Assembly: GCA_000985875.1 (NCBI GenBank)
Contig: CCRI01000005.1
Span: 1 to 64,000 of the forward strand
DNA length: 64,000 nucleotides
Reading direction: 5' to 3'
Origin: Neorhizobium galegae bv. officinalis
GTDB taxonomy: Bacteria; Pseudomonadota; Alphaproteobacteria; Rhizobiales; Rhizobiaceae
Made by a program: the position numbers and the translations under genes. Each line of letters starts with the position of its first letter. The stretch's first letter is position 1. Of this stretch, positions 38,222-47,222 are shown piece by piece. The notes under the pieces are model-generated. The model searched no databases and had not been told where the DNA came from. It saw nothing but the letters and a program-made list of their open reading frames with translations.

Positions 38222-38269
38222 CGACCGAACCCCGGTCGGCAGCTCTCAACCCGTTATTGACCCAGGCCG

Positions 38270-39676
38270 TCATTGACGCAAGGCGTCCAGAGCTCGCTCC
38301 AGGCTCCGGAATATCCTCGCATTCTCAGACTGCGCCACGTTGAAGCGCAGGAAGCTGCCGGCGTTCTGGGAGAGGCTGAATGCGTTGCCGGGGGCCAGCA
38401 CGACATTGTCGGCAAGGCAGGTACGCGCCACATCGGCCGCCTCTATGCCGTTCGGAAGCCTGCACCAGAGAAACAGGCCGGCGCGGGGCTGCAGCCAGGG
38501 CGTGATGCCGAGCGTCGCAAGACGTCCCGTCGTCGCCTCCATTGCCCGCGACAGCCGGACGCGCAGCTCTTCCAGATGTTTCCGGTAGCTGCCATCGGTC
38601 AACAGCAGCAATACGAGTTCGGAAGACAGCCGGCCCGCCGCAAAGCTCGTGGCGATCTTCAGATCGACCAGACCCTCGATCCATTCCCGCCTGGCGGCAA
38701 TGAAACCGCAGCGTACCGAAGCCGACAGGGTCTTCGAAAAGCTGCCGATATGCACCACCCGGTCGAGCCCGTCGAAGGCGGCCAGACGCGGCGCCGGCTC
38801 GTGTTCCAGGTCCGCGAAGATGTCGTCCTCGATGACCGTCAGCCCGGCCCGGTCGACGAGTTTCAGGAGCCGGTGTGCCACAACCGGCGAAAGTGTCGCG
38901 CCGGTCGGATTGTGGATCGCCGAATTGGTGATGTAGAGCCGCGGCCTGTGCTCCTCGATCGCCTTTTCAAACGCCTCGATATCCGGCCCGGCCGGCGTCA
39001 TCGGCACGCCGACGACTTTTGCGCGATGCGCACGCAGCAGGGCGTGGAAATTGAAGTAGCAGGGATCGTCGACCAGGACCGCGTCGCCCGGCTCGATCAG
39101 AAAACGGCAGAGAAGGTCGATCGCCTGGGTGCCGGATTCGGTAAGGATGATCTGGTCGGGAGCAGCAGCGATGCCGTGCTCGCCCATTCGCCGGGAAAGG
39201 AGTTGCCGCAGCTGTGGCGAGCCAAGCGGCGTGCCGTAGTCCGACAGGACCCGATCCTCGCTGCGCGACAGGCTGCGCAGAGCCCTTCGGATCGCCGCCT
39301 CCGGCATCCAGGAGGACGGCAGCCAACCACAGCCGGGCTTCAACAGGTCGCCGTCCTCGAGAGCCTGGCGCGATACCCAGAACGGATCGATTGCCCGGTC
39401 GAGCTTCGGGCCGATCTCGGAGAGCGAAAGCGGTGCCAGCGGGCTCGAGACGTAGAAGCCCGACCCCGGCCGGGAGCGGATCAGCCCTTCCGCGGCCAGC
39501 CGCTCATAGGCCTCCACCACCGTCGAGACGGAGACATGCATCGCCTTGGCGAACACACGCACCGAAGGCAGCCGTGCGCCAGGCACCAGACCGCGGCCGG
39601 CCATACGACTGCGGATCTCCGCCATGACGGTCCCGATACGTTGGCCGCCGCCCTTCTGTTCCGCCCTTGCATCCAC
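38270..39676 (-). CDS. MocR family PLP-dependent transcriptional regulator
   Basis: 468 residues from a GTG at 39676 with GGAGC upstream; the ORF stays open further but homologues begin here. GntR winged HTH (GARLPSVRVFAKAMHVSVST) then a class I aminotransferase fold with TESGTQAIDLLCRF, the AAT-type HNPTGATLSP, and the PLP lysine in IGSFSKTLSASVR. MocR proteins regulate from a neighbouring promoter using PLP. It is divergent from an EamA transporter, the likely target. Confidence 0.92.
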   Translation of the reverse strand: MDARAEQKGGGQRIGTVMAEIRSRMAGRGLVPGARLPSVRVFAKAMHVSVSTVVEAYERLAAEGLIRSRPGSGFYVSSPLAPLSLSEIGPKLDRAIDPFWVSRQALEDGDLLKPGCGWLPSSWMPEAAIRRALRSLSRSEDRVLSDYGTPLGSPQLRQLLSRRMGEHGIAAAPDQIILTESGTQAIDLLCRFLIEPGDAVLVDDPCYFNFHALLRAHRAKVVGVPMTPAGPDIEAFEKAIEEHRPRLYITNSAIHNPTGATLSPVVAHRLLKLVDRAGLTVIEDDIFADLEHEPAPRLAAFDGLDRVVHIGSFSKTLSASVRCGFIAARREWIEGLVDLKIATSFAAGRLSSELVLLLLTDGSYRKHLEELRVRLSRAMEATTGRLATLGITPWLQPRAGLFLWCRLPNGIEAADVARTCLADNVVLAPGNAFSLSQNAGSFLRFNVAQSENARIFRSLERALDALRQ

Positions 39677-39710
39677 CGTACCGCTCCATGAACCATAACA
39701 GTTTCTGCAA

Positions 39711-39730
39711 ATTGTATCGTATTGTCTCTG
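39711..39730. promoter_or_regulatory. Tandem ATTGT half-sites in the MocR/EamA intergenic region
   Basis: ATTGTATCGT is followed directly by ATTGTCTCTG, two similar 10-bp units one helical turn apart. MocR regulators commonly bind direct repeats, so this is a candidate site for the adjacent gene product. Confidence 0.5.
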
Positions 39731-39824
39731 GTAGCGCCATGGCTCCGGCTGATAGCGGGAAATACCCAAGGAACGCGCTCGGACGAGCGTCCAAGGGGAA
39801 TACCCGCAGATACAGGAGACTTTG

Positions 39825-40688
39825 ATGAACAACACGGCAAGCGGCTGGATCAGTGGCATGATCGGCGTATTGATCTTCAGCGGATCGCTTCCGGCCACCC
39901 GGATTGCGGTGGCCGATTTCGATCCGCTGTTCCTGACCGTGGCGCGCGCCACGATCGCCGGCCTGCTGGCGCTGTGTCTGCTGCTGGCCTTCCGCGAAAA
40001 ACGCCCTGCCCGCTCCGATCTCCTGCCGCTCGCGATCGTCTCGCTCGGCGTGGTCATCGGATTCCCCCTATTGACGGCCCTTGCGCTGAAACACATCACC
40101 TCGGCGCATTCGATCGTGTTCATCGGCCTCCTGCCGCTCGCGACAGCGATCTTCGGGGTACTCCGGGGCGGCGAGCGTCCAAAGCCCGTCTTCTGGTTCT
40201 TCTCCTGCGTCGGCAGCGCGATTGTCGCCGGCTTCGCGCTGTTTCAGGAACAGGCAGCCTCCTCGGTCGGAGATCTCCTGATGCTGGCGGCGGTCATAGT
40301 CTGCGGGCTCGGTTATGCGGAAGGCGCCAGCCTCTCGCGCAAACTCGGCGGCTGGCAGGTCATCTCCTGGGCGCTGGTGCTTTCCCTGCCCGTGATGCTC
40401 ACGCTGTCGATCGTGGCCGTGCCGGCCGCGTTTCCAAACCTCCACAGCACGTCCTGGCTCGGCCTGGCCTATGTTTCGCTGTTCAGCATGCTGATCGGCT
40501 TCATCTTCTGGTATCGCGGCCTTGCGCTCGGCGGCATTGCAGGCGTCGGCCAGCTGCAGCTTCTGCAGCCTTTTTTCGGCCTGCTCCTGGCCGCCGCACT
40601 CCTCGGGGAAAAGGTCAGCCTCGGCATGTTCGCGGCAACGCTTGCGGTGGTTGCCTGTGTGGCAGGCGCAAAGAAATTTGCACGTTAA
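39825..40688 (+). CDS. EamA/DMT family transporter
   Basis: 287 residues, ten membrane spans in two EamA repeats. First repeat: MIGVLIFSGSLPATRIAVAD...VIGFPLLTALALKHITSAHS. Second: LLMLAAVIVCGLGYAEGASL...GGIAGVGQLQLLQPFFGLLL. Exports small metabolites, often amino acids, nucleobases or drugs. The ATG at 39825 follows AGGAGACTTTG; a TTG lies one codon before. Likely controlled by the divergent MocR protein. Confidence 0.92.
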   Translation: MNNTASGWISGMIGVLIFSGSLPATRIAVADFDPLFLTVARATIAGLLALCLLLAFREKRPARSDLLPLAIVSLGVVIGFPLLTALALKHITSAHSIVFIGLLPLATAIFGVLRGGERPKPVFWFFSCVGSAIVAGFALFQEQAASSVGDLLMLAAVIVCGLGYAEGASLSRKLGGWQVISWALVLSLPVMLTLSIVAVPAAFPNLHSTSWLGLAYVSLFSMLIGFIFWYRGLALGGIAGVGQLQLLQPFFGLLLAAALLGEKVSLGMFAATLAVVACVAGAKKFAR

Positions 40689-40775
40689 TTCGGCACGACC
40701 TGCTTGCGCCGTTCACGAAATCGGGAACCAAACGCGTACCGAGGCATTATCCGGCTGCAGAAGGAGGAAGCAATC

Positions 40776-41102
40776 ATGACTTTTGATCCCAATGACAGAA
40801 AGTTCGAGCCCCGTGATCCGGACATCCGGACAACGGAAATTCGTACCGGCAGCAGCTCCTCGTGGGTGCCGTGGGTAGCCGTGATCGCCGTCATTCTGGT
40901 CGGCGCATTCGTATGGTCGCAGATGGGCGGTTCTTCGACCGACCCTCAGACCACCTCTTCGACCAATCCGCCGGTAACCGACAACTCTACGTCGTCCCCC
41001 GCACCGGCTCCGATCACCCCGGCAGCTCCGCCGGCAGCTAGCCCCGCCCCGGCAACTCCGCCGGCCGGTGGTGCAACCGGTGGCACCGGTACGCAGCCGT
41101 AA
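40776..41102 (+). CDS. Hypothetical single-span protein with Pro/Ala/Thr-rich tail
   Basis: 108 residues, AAGGAGGAAGCAATC before the ATG. A charged N-terminus (FEPRDPDIRTTEIRTG) precedes one membrane span (VPWVAVIAVILVGAFVW) and a low-complexity Ser/Thr then Pro/Ala/Gly-rich C-terminus presumably outside. No family recognised. A bidirectional hairpin terminator follows at 41125. Confidence 0.7.
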   Translation: MTFDPNDRKFEPRDPDIRTTEIRTGSSSSWVPWVAVIAVILVGAFVWSQMGGSSTDPQTTSSTNPPVTDNSTSSPAPAPITPAAPPAASPAPATPPAGGATGGTGTQP

Positions 41103-41124
41103 GGCTGTTGCTCGAGAGATAAAC

Positions 41125-41158
41125 AAAGCCGTCCGCCTTCGAGGCGGGCGGCTTTCTG
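41125..41158. terminator. Bidirectional terminator
   Basis: A 13-bp stem (AAAGCCGTCCGCC against GGCGGGCGGCTTT, one G-T pair) with loop TTCGA, then TTTCTGTTT rightward and an A/T run leftward. It serves the gene ending at 41102 and the convergent gene ending at 41169. Confidence 0.85.
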
Positions 41159-41168
41159 TTTGGCGCAA

Positions 41169-41840
41169 TTAAAACTCGTTCTCGCGCGGCACCGTCTGCG
41201 GCCAGCGCTGCAGAGCCTGCCGCCCGACCTCGGTGAGCCCATAGACCCCCTTGTCGATGCGCTCGAACCAGCCGTAATAATTGGCACGCAAGATCGTCCC
41301 CGCTGTAGGAGCTGCGTGTTTGAGATCTCGCGGCCGAAGCGGACCGCCGCTAAGCGCCGAGGCGCAGGCGAGCGCCTGCTGACGATAGGCGGTCATGACC
41401 GGGATCTTGGTGCTGCCGCCGACCGCCGGATCGCCGCGCCGTTTGCAATGCTCCTTGACGAGCCGCGTGCGCCGTTTCGGATTGGTGCGCGGCATCGGCG
41501 AGACTGAACTGACCAGCACGCTCACCTCGCCCTGATCCGAAACGCCGAGCATGCCGATCCCGAGCCGGCGGCAGAGATCGCGATACCGCTTGTCCGCCTC
41601 CCGGCCCCTGCCCTTTGCGGAAACACGCGCCGCGATCCAGACCTCGTCCGAAACGCCAGCCCGATCGACCGCCTGCAGGATCAGTTCAAGATTGAAGGTC
41701 AGCTTCAGCTCGCAGATGACAACGACAGGCGGATCCGTCCCGCTCAACCCCACCAGATCGCAACCGCCCACCTCCCCCTTCACCTCGTATCCGAAGCTTT
41801 CGAGAAAGGTTTTGACGGGGAGGTAGAGCGAGGTTTCCAT
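41169..41840 (-). CDS. DUF2161 family PD-(D/E)XK-like protein
   Basis: 223 residues. METSLYLPVKTFLESFGYEV starts the domain; the nuclease-like core has D in CDLVGL and the E-x-K in VVICELKLTFN, fitting a PD-(D/E)XK fold. The C-terminal half carries a winged-helix-like region (RDLKHAAPTAGTILRANYYG, FERIDKGVYGLTEVG). Biological role unknown; it is common in Rhizobiales and Rhodobacterales. Confidence 0.85.
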   Translation of the reverse strand: METSLYLPVKTFLESFGYEVKGEVGGCDLVGLSGTDPPVVVICELKLTFNLELILQAVDRAGVSDEVWIAARVSAKGRGREADKRYRDLCRRLGIGMLGVSDQGEVSVLVSSVSPMPRTNPKRRTRLVKEHCKRRGDPAVGGSTKIPVMTAYRQQALACASALSGGPLRPRDLKHAAPTAGTILRANYYGWFERIDKGVYGLTEVGRQALQRWPQTVPRENEF

Positions 41841-41876
41841 GCGGTCCGGCGGCGGTGAATCAGTGGGTGGACAGTA

Positions 41877-43595
41877 TCACATCATCCCAACCTGCGCCGC
41901 GTGGAGCCTGGTATAGGCGCCACGTTTGGCGATCAGGTCCTGGTGGGTGCCCTGTTCGAGGATACCGTTGCCGTCGATGACGACGATGCGGTCGGCACCC
42001 TGGATGGTGGCGAGGCGGTGGGCGATGATCAGTGTCGTGCGACCCTGCGAGAGTTCGGCAAGCGAGCCCTGAATGGCGCGTTCCGTCTCGGTATCAAGCG
42101 CCGAGGTCGCCTCGTCGAGGATCAGGATCGGCGGGTTTTTCAGGAACATGCGGGCGATCGCGACGCGCTGTTTCTGGCCGCCCGAAAGCTTGACACCGCG
42201 CTCGCCGATCATGGTGTCGAGGCCCTGCGGCAGGCCGGCGAGCATTTCTTCGAGCCGCGCCCGGCGAGCAGCCTCGATGATATCGGCTTCACTGGCGCCG
42301 AGGCGCCCATAGGCGATGTTTTCGCGGATCGTGCCGCCGAACAGGAAGACGTCCTGCTGGACGATGCCGATCTGCTGGCGCAGCGACACCTTGGTCATCT
42401 TGCGGATGTCCATTCCGTCGATGGTGATGCTTCCGCCACCGATCTCGTAGAAACGCGGCAGCAGCGAGCAGATCGTCGTCTTGCCGGCGCCCGAGGGGCC
42501 GACGAAGGCGATCGTTTCGCCGGCGCGGATCGCAAGGTTGACGTTTTCCAGAACCGGCTTGTCCGGGCTGTAACCGAAGGAGACGTTCTCGTAAGCGATT
42601 TCGCCCTTGAGGTGATCGACGTCGATCGCATCCGGCGCGTCGGCGATATCCGGCTCGGTATCGATCAGTTCGGTGAAGCGGCGGAAACCGGCAATGCCCT
42701 TCGGGTAGGTCTCGATCACCGAGTTGATCTTCTCGACCGGGCGGAAGAACACGCCCACCAGAAGCAGGAAGCCGATGAAGCCGCCGGCGGTCAACTCGCC
42801 CGACAGCACGAAATAAGCGCCGGCGATCATCACCACCATCTGGGTCAGCCGCATGCTCATGTAGCTGAGCGAGCTGCTGGCGGCCATCAGCTTGTAGGCA
42901 TCGAGCTTTACGCGCCGGTAGTTCTGGTTGTCCTGTTCGAAGAGCTCTCGTTCGTGTTGCTCGTTGGCGAAGGCCTGCACAACCCGGATACCGCCGACAT
43001 TCTCCTCGATGCGGGCATTGAAATCACCAACGCGACCGAAGAGACGGCGGAAATTGTCGGTCATTCGGCCGCCGAAATGGCTCGTCACCCAGGCGGTCAT
43101 CGGCACGACGACGGCGGTGATCATCGCCAGCTGCGGGTTGACCGAGAACATCAGCGCGAGAGCGCCGGCAAAGGTCATGATGGCGATGAACAGGTCTTCC
43201 GGTCCGTGATGGGCGACTTCGCCGATCTCTTCCAGATCCTTGGTGAGGCGCCCGACAATATGGCCGGTCTTCTGATTGTCGAAATAGCTGAACGAGAGCT
43301 TCTGGAGATGGTTGAAGGCGGCCCGGCGCATGTCCGTCTCGATATTGATCCCAAGCATGTGGCCCCAATAGGTAACGATCGCCATCAGGCCGGTATTGAT
43401 CGCATAGATCAACAGGAGCGCCGCAGAGGCGAGCAGGATCAGCAGCCATTCGTGGCTGAGGAGAAGCCGGTCGACGAACAGCTTCACCGCCATCGGAAAG
43501 CCGAGTTCCAGCACGCCGGAGATGATCGCGCAGCCGAAATCCAGGAGGAAAAGCCCACGGTATGGACGGTAATAGGCAAAGAAGCGACGAAGCAT
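41877..43595 (-). CDS. ABC transporter, fused permease and ATP-binding (exporter type)
   Basis: 572 residues. Six membrane spans (about 1-300, e.g. LFLLDFGCAIISGVLELGFP) then the nucleotide-binding domain: Walker A FVGPSGAGKTTICS, signature VKLSGGQKQRVAIARMF, Walker B ILILDEATSALD. A half-transporter that works as a dimer and exports lipid, peptide or drug-like substrates; which cannot be told. Standalone gene. Confidence 0.93.
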   Translation of the reverse strand: MLRRFFAYYRPYRGLFLLDFGCAIISGVLELGFPMAVKLFVDRLLLSHEWLLILLASAALLLIYAINTGLMAIVTYWGHMLGINIETDMRRAAFNHLQKLSFSYFDNQKTGHIVGRLTKDLEEIGEVAHHGPEDLFIAIMTFAGALALMFSVNPQLAMITAVVVPMTAWVTSHFGGRMTDNFRRLFGRVGDFNARIEENVGGIRVVQAFANEQHERELFEQDNQNYRRVKLDAYKLMAASSSLSYMSMRLTQMVVMIAGAYFVLSGELTAGGFIGFLLLVGVFFRPVEKINSVIETYPKGIAGFRRFTELIDTEPDIADAPDAIDVDHLKGEIAYENVSFGYSPDKPVLENVNLAIRAGETIAFVGPSGAGKTTICSLLPRFYEIGGGSITIDGMDIRKMTKVSLRQQIGIVQQDVFLFGGTIRENIAYGRLGASEADIIEAARRARLEEMLAGLPQGLDTMIGERGVKLSGGQKQRVAIARMFLKNPPILILDEATSALDTETERAIQGSLAELSQGRTTLIIAHRLATIQGADRIVVIDGNGILEQGTHQDLIAKRGAYTRLHAAQVGMM

Positions 43596-43718
43596 CGGAC
43601 ACTCTTGAAATCAATAGATGAGTAGCAGCGGCAAGTTTTTGAACCCGCTTAGCCGGGTTCGCCGGCGAGGTAAACCTCCGCGCGCCTGAGCACCCGGCCA
43701 ATGGATATAGGATAGATA

Positions 43719-44660
43719 TCAGGCGCGGCGGCCGCGCAACAGGATGCGAGCGGAGGTATGCGGTTCGGCGAGTTGATCTGCCTCCAGCGAGGCGAACAGC
43801 CAGTCGATGAAGACACGCACGATCGGCGCCGACCGCATGGCCGGCCGGCAGGCAACGTAGAAGGCATCGTTGGCCGGAACGCTCAAGTCGAAGGGCACGA
43901 CCAGCTCGCCGCGGGCGATCAGCTTGCTGGCAGTGATCGTGTCGCCGAGCGCGATCCCCTGGCCGTGCAGCGCCGCCTCCGTCGAAAACCGGGCATCGCC
44001 CATGAAATATTGCTGCCTGCGCGGCAGGTCGATCGCATCGGCGGCGGAAAGCCAGGTGTTCCACTCGCGCCCGTCCGCGTCCCCATGCAGCAGGACATGG
44101 TCTTCCAGATCGCGCATCGAGCGCAGTGGCCGGCTGTTGAGCAGGGTCGGGCTGGCGATCGGAAATAGCTGCAGGTTGCTCCACAGCCGCGTCCAGGCAT
44201 CCGGCCAGTTGCCGTCGCCGTAAAGGACGGCCACGTCGACATCCGACGAATGCAGCACTGCTGGATCGTTGGAGGCGGCGAGCTTCAGCCGGACGCCCGG
44301 AAACTGCTCGGTGAATGAGTTGAGACGCGGCACGATCCAGAAAGACAACAGCGCGGGCACGCAGGTGATCGACAGTTCGCCCGATGTCGCCGGCCGTTTC
44401 ATCTGCGCGGTCGCGGCGGCGATCTCGCCGAAGGCCTGGCTGACGGCAGGAAGCAAGAGAGCGCCCTCGGAAGTGAGCTTCAGTCGCTTGGCGCCGCGCT
44501 CGAACAGCGAGACCTGCAGCGAGCTTTCCAGCGCCTTGATCTGATGGCTGACCGCGCCGTGGGTAACGTTGAGCTCCCGCGCCGCCGCCGAAACCGAGCC
44601 GCGGCGGGCGGTGGCCTCGAAGGCGCGCAGGGGATTGAGCGGCGGCAGACGGTTGCTCAT
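43719..44660 (-). CDS. LysR family regulator (GcvA-like)
   Basis: 313 residues. HTH at about 5-65: LNPLRAFEATARRGSVSAAA, LNVTHGAVSHQIKALESSL, the GcvA/AmpR-type start. Effector domain to the end. Divergent from the ureohydrolase operon with a 183-base shared upstream region, so it is the probable activator of that operon (inference). Confidence 0.92.
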   Translation of the reverse strand: MSNRLPPLNPLRAFEATARRGSVSAAARELNVTHGAVSHQIKALESSLQVSLFERGAKRLKLTSEGALLLPAVSQAFGEIAAATAQMKRPATSGELSITCVPALLSFWIVPRLNSFTEQFPGVRLKLAASNDPAVLHSSDVDVAVLYGDGNWPDAWTRLWSNLQLFPIASPTLLNSRPLRSMRDLEDHVLLHGDADGREWNTWLSAADAIDLPRRQQYFMGDARFSTEAALHGQGIALGDTITASKLIARGELVVPFDLSVPANDAFYVACRPAMRSAPIVRVFIDWLFASLEADQLAEPHTSARILLRGRRA

Positions 44661-44843
44661 CTTGATCCCGGACTGCTCCTCGGATTGATCTTAACTGTTA
44701 GTTTTTCTCACAGCTACTGCTAGAACAATCTCAATTGCTTTTCCACCCGCACCTGACGGATAATGATGAAAACAAGGGCGACAAGCCCGGCGGAACAAAA
44801 ATTAGGCTGCACACAAGCAGCTCTGCAGACAGGTGAGGCGATC
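44661..44843. promoter_or_regulatory. Divergent promoter region, LysR / ureohydrolase operon
   Basis: AT-rich segment 44690-44745 (CTTAACTGTTAG, TTTTTCTCACAGC, CTAGAACAATCTC) between the two genes; the likely LysR binding and -35/-10 zone. An in-frame upstream ATG at 44763 exists for the ureohydrolase but lacks a ribosome-binding site. Confidence 0.5.
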
Positions 44844-45902
44844 ATGACATTCGATGCGAAGAAGCTCGAGGAACTGCGCGCAAAATATCTCGACAGCCCC
44901 GGCGGCGAGATCTTCGATCCGAAATTTAAGAAGGTCGGCGAGAAGATCTTCGACAAGGCCGGCACCCGCGTCGCGCCCTATGCTGGCATCCCCACGCTTC
45001 TTGATGCGCCCTACAGGCCGCTCGACGCGGAGAACCCGGATTTCGGTGACCTGCAGGTGGCGATGGTCGGCATGCCTATGGATCTCGGCGTCACCAACCG
45101 CCCGGGTTCGCGCTTCGGGCCGCGGGCCCTGCGCACGATCGAGCGCGTCGGCCCCTATAACCACGTGATGGAATGCGCGCCGATCTACGAACTCAATGTC
45201 GCCGATATCGGCGACGTGGCCTTCCGCAGCCGCTATCGGCTGGAAATGAGCCATGACGACATCGAAAAGCGCGTGGGCCAGATCGTCGATGCCGGTGTAT
45301 TGCCGCTCTCGGTCGGCGGTGACCATTCGATCACCCATCCGATCCTGAAGGCCGTCGGCAAAAAGGCGCCGGTCGGCATGATCCATATCGATGCCCATTG
45401 CGATACGAGCGGATTCTTCGACGAAACGAAGTTCCACCACGGCGGCCCGTTCCGCAACGCGGTGCTGGACGGCGTGCTCGATCCCACCCGCACGATCCAG
45501 ATCGGCATCCGGGGTGCCGCCGAATATCTCTGGGAATTCTCCTACGAGTCCGGCATGACCGTCATCCATGCGGAGGAAGTGACCGGCATGGGGCTGCCCG
45601 CGATCATCGAGAAGGCCAGACAAATCGTCGGCGACGGCCCGACCTATGTCTCCTTCGATATCGACAGCCTCGACCCAAGCTTTGCGCCCGGCACCGGCAC
45701 GCCCGAGATCGGCGGGCTCACCACCCGCGAAGTGCTTGAACTGATCCGCGGCCTCAAAGGCATCAACATCGTCGGCGGCGATGTGGTCGAGGTCGCACCG
45801 CAATATGACGCGACCAACAACACGGCGCATGCGGGCGCCCAGATATTGTTCGAAATTTTGAGCCTGATGGTCTTCAGCCCTTCCGTGAAGGGCCGCGCCT
45901 GA
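44844..45902 (+). CDS. Agmatinase/ureohydrolase family protein
   Basis: 352 residues. Binuclear-metal ureohydrolase: VGGDHSITHP, HIDAHCDTSGFF and SFDIDSLDPSFAPGTGTPE carry the His/Asp metal ligands. It hydrolyses a guanidino group to urea plus amine; agmatine, guanidinobutyrate, guanidinopropionate and guanidine are all possible within this family. The ATG at 44844 follows AGGTGAGGCG. It heads an operon with a PotABCD-type importer, a DavA-like amidase and a dehydrogenase, which favours guanidinobutyrate or a relative as substrate (inference). Confidence 0.88.
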   Translation: MTFDAKKLEELRAKYLDSPGGEIFDPKFKKVGEKIFDKAGTRVAPYAGIPTLLDAPYRPLDAENPDFGDLQVAMVGMPMDLGVTNRPGSRFGPRALRTIERVGPYNHVMECAPIYELNVADIGDVAFRSRYRLEMSHDDIEKRVGQIVDAGVLPLSVGGDHSITHPILKAVGKKAPVGMIHIDAHCDTSGFFDETKFHHGGPFRNAVLDGVLDPTRTIQIGIRGAAEYLWEFSYESGMTVIHAEEVTGMGLPAIIEKARQIVGDGPTYVSFDIDSLDPSFAPGTGTPEIGGLTTREVLELIRGLKGINIVGGDVVEVAPQYDATNNTAHAGAQILFEILSLMVFSPSVKGRA

Positions 45903-45929
45903 CATAAACTGCAGACAACAAGGGAACTC

Positions 45930-45954
45930 GCCAGCCGGTGAAACACCGGCTGGC
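45930..45954. other. Intercistronic hairpin between ureohydrolase and binding-protein genes
   Basis: Perfect 11-bp stem GCCAGCCGGTG/CACCGGCTGGC with an AAA loop, followed by an A run rather than T. Probably an mRNA-stability or processing element that lets the binding-protein gene be expressed at a different level. Confidence 0.6.
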
Positions 45955-45976
45955 CTAAAAAACAAAGGAGAAAATC

Positions 45977-47065
45977 ATGCGTGACATTCTGAACGCCAAA
46001 CTCGGTCGCCGCAGCGTGCTCGGTGCCGGTGTTGCCGGTGCCTCCATGCTGGCCATGCCGTCGGTGCTGCGCGCCCAGGACAAGTCGCTGAAGGTCGGCG
46101 TCTATGGCGGCTTCTTCAAGGATTCGTTCGACAAGAACATCTTTCCGGACTTCACCAAGGCGACCGGCATAGCGATTGAATCCGTCGCCGAGCCGACCGG
46201 GGAAGCCTGGCTGGTTCAGCTCGAACAGGCCGCCAAGGCGGGCGCTGCTCCGGCCGACGTCTCGATGATGTCGCAGGTCGCGATGCTGAAGGGCCAGACC
46301 ACCAATCTCTGGGCGCCGCTCGATGCCGCCAAGCTGCCGAACTCCAAGAACCTCATCGCCAACTTCGTCAACAAATATCCGGATGGCAAGATCGCCGGCA
46401 TCGGCGCCGTCTCCTGGTACATCACGCTGGTGACCAACACGCAGGCCTACAAGGAAGCACCGACCTCCTGGGCAGCGCTGTGGGAGAAGGCGAATGCCGA
46501 CAAGCTTGGCCTTTTGGCGCTTGTTTCCAACTCTTTCCTGCTTGAAGTGACGGCGAAGACCTTCATGGGCGGCACCAAGGCGCTCGACACCGACGAGGGC
46601 ATCCTCAAGGCGCTCGAAAAGCTCTCGGAAGTGAAGCCGAACGTCCGCCTCTGGTATCGCGACGAAGCGCAGTTCGAACAGGCGCTGAAATCCGGCGAAA
46701 TCCCGATGGGCCAGTATTACCACGACGTCACAGGCCTTGCCGCCTCGCAGGGCAGCCCCGTCCGCTCGACCTTCCCGAAGGAAGGCGGCATCCAGGACAG
46801 CGGCTGCTGGGCGCTGTCGCGTGCCTCGAAGAAGACCGAGGAAGCGCATACGTTCATCAACTACATGTGCCAGCCGGCCATCCAGGCGACTCTCTCGCGG
46901 AAAGTCGGCACCTCGCCGACCGTCAAGCGCGACCTGCTCGACCTTACCGCCGCCGAATTCGCCTCGGTCTCTTCCGATATCGAGCCGATCATCCCGCGTT
47001 ACGATCTCTACCAGACCAAGTCCGACTTCCTGAACCAGAAGTGGACGGAAATGATCGCGGGTTGA
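45977..47065 (+). CDS. ABC transporter substrate-binding protein, spermidine/putrescine type
   Basis: 362 residues. A Tat-like leader (LGRRSVLGAGVAGASMLAMP, cleavage after LRAQ) exports it. The mature protein begins DKSLKVGVYGGFFKDSF and follows the PotD-like fold: DVSMMSQVAMLKGQTTNLWA, IAGIGAVSWYITLVTNTQAY and PTSWAALWEKAN. It would bind a cationic amine or guanidino compound. RBS AAAGGAGAAAATC. The operon continues after the mosaic repeat. Confidence 0.9.
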   Translation: MRDILNAKLGRRSVLGAGVAGASMLAMPSVLRAQDKSLKVGVYGGFFKDSFDKNIFPDFTKATGIAIESVAEPTGEAWLVQLEQAAKAGAAPADVSMMSQVAMLKGQTTNLWAPLDAAKLPNSKNLIANFVNKYPDGKIAGIGAVSWYITLVTNTQAYKEAPTSWAALWEKANADKLGLLALVSNSFLLEVTAKTFMGGTKALDTDEGILKALEKLSEVKPNVRLWYRDEAQFEQALKSGEIPMGQYYHDVTGLAASQGSPVRSTFPKEGGIQDSGCWALSRASKKTEEAHTFINYMCQPAIQATLSRKVGTSPTVKRDLLDLTAAEFASVSSDIEPIIPRYDLYQTKSDFLNQKWTEMIAG

Positions 47066-47095
47066 TCTCAATCCGCATAAGGCCGGAGCCGGAAG

Positions 47096-47172
47096 CCCCC
47101 TCACCCGGCCTCCGCTTCGCTCGGCCACCCTCTCCCCAAGCGGAGTGGGTGGCGGCAGGCGGATGAGGGGGG
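47096..47172. repeat. RIME-like rhizobial mosaic repeat
   Basis: Bounded by CCCCCTCA and TGAGGGGG, with the internal GGCCACCCTCTCCCC and AGCGGAGTGG of this repeat type. It sits inside the transport operon, between the binding-protein and ATPase genes. Confidence 0.75.
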
Positions 47173-47222
47173 ACTACTGCATGCTCTCGACGAAATAAGC
47201 GAGCTAAAACCGCGGAGACCGC

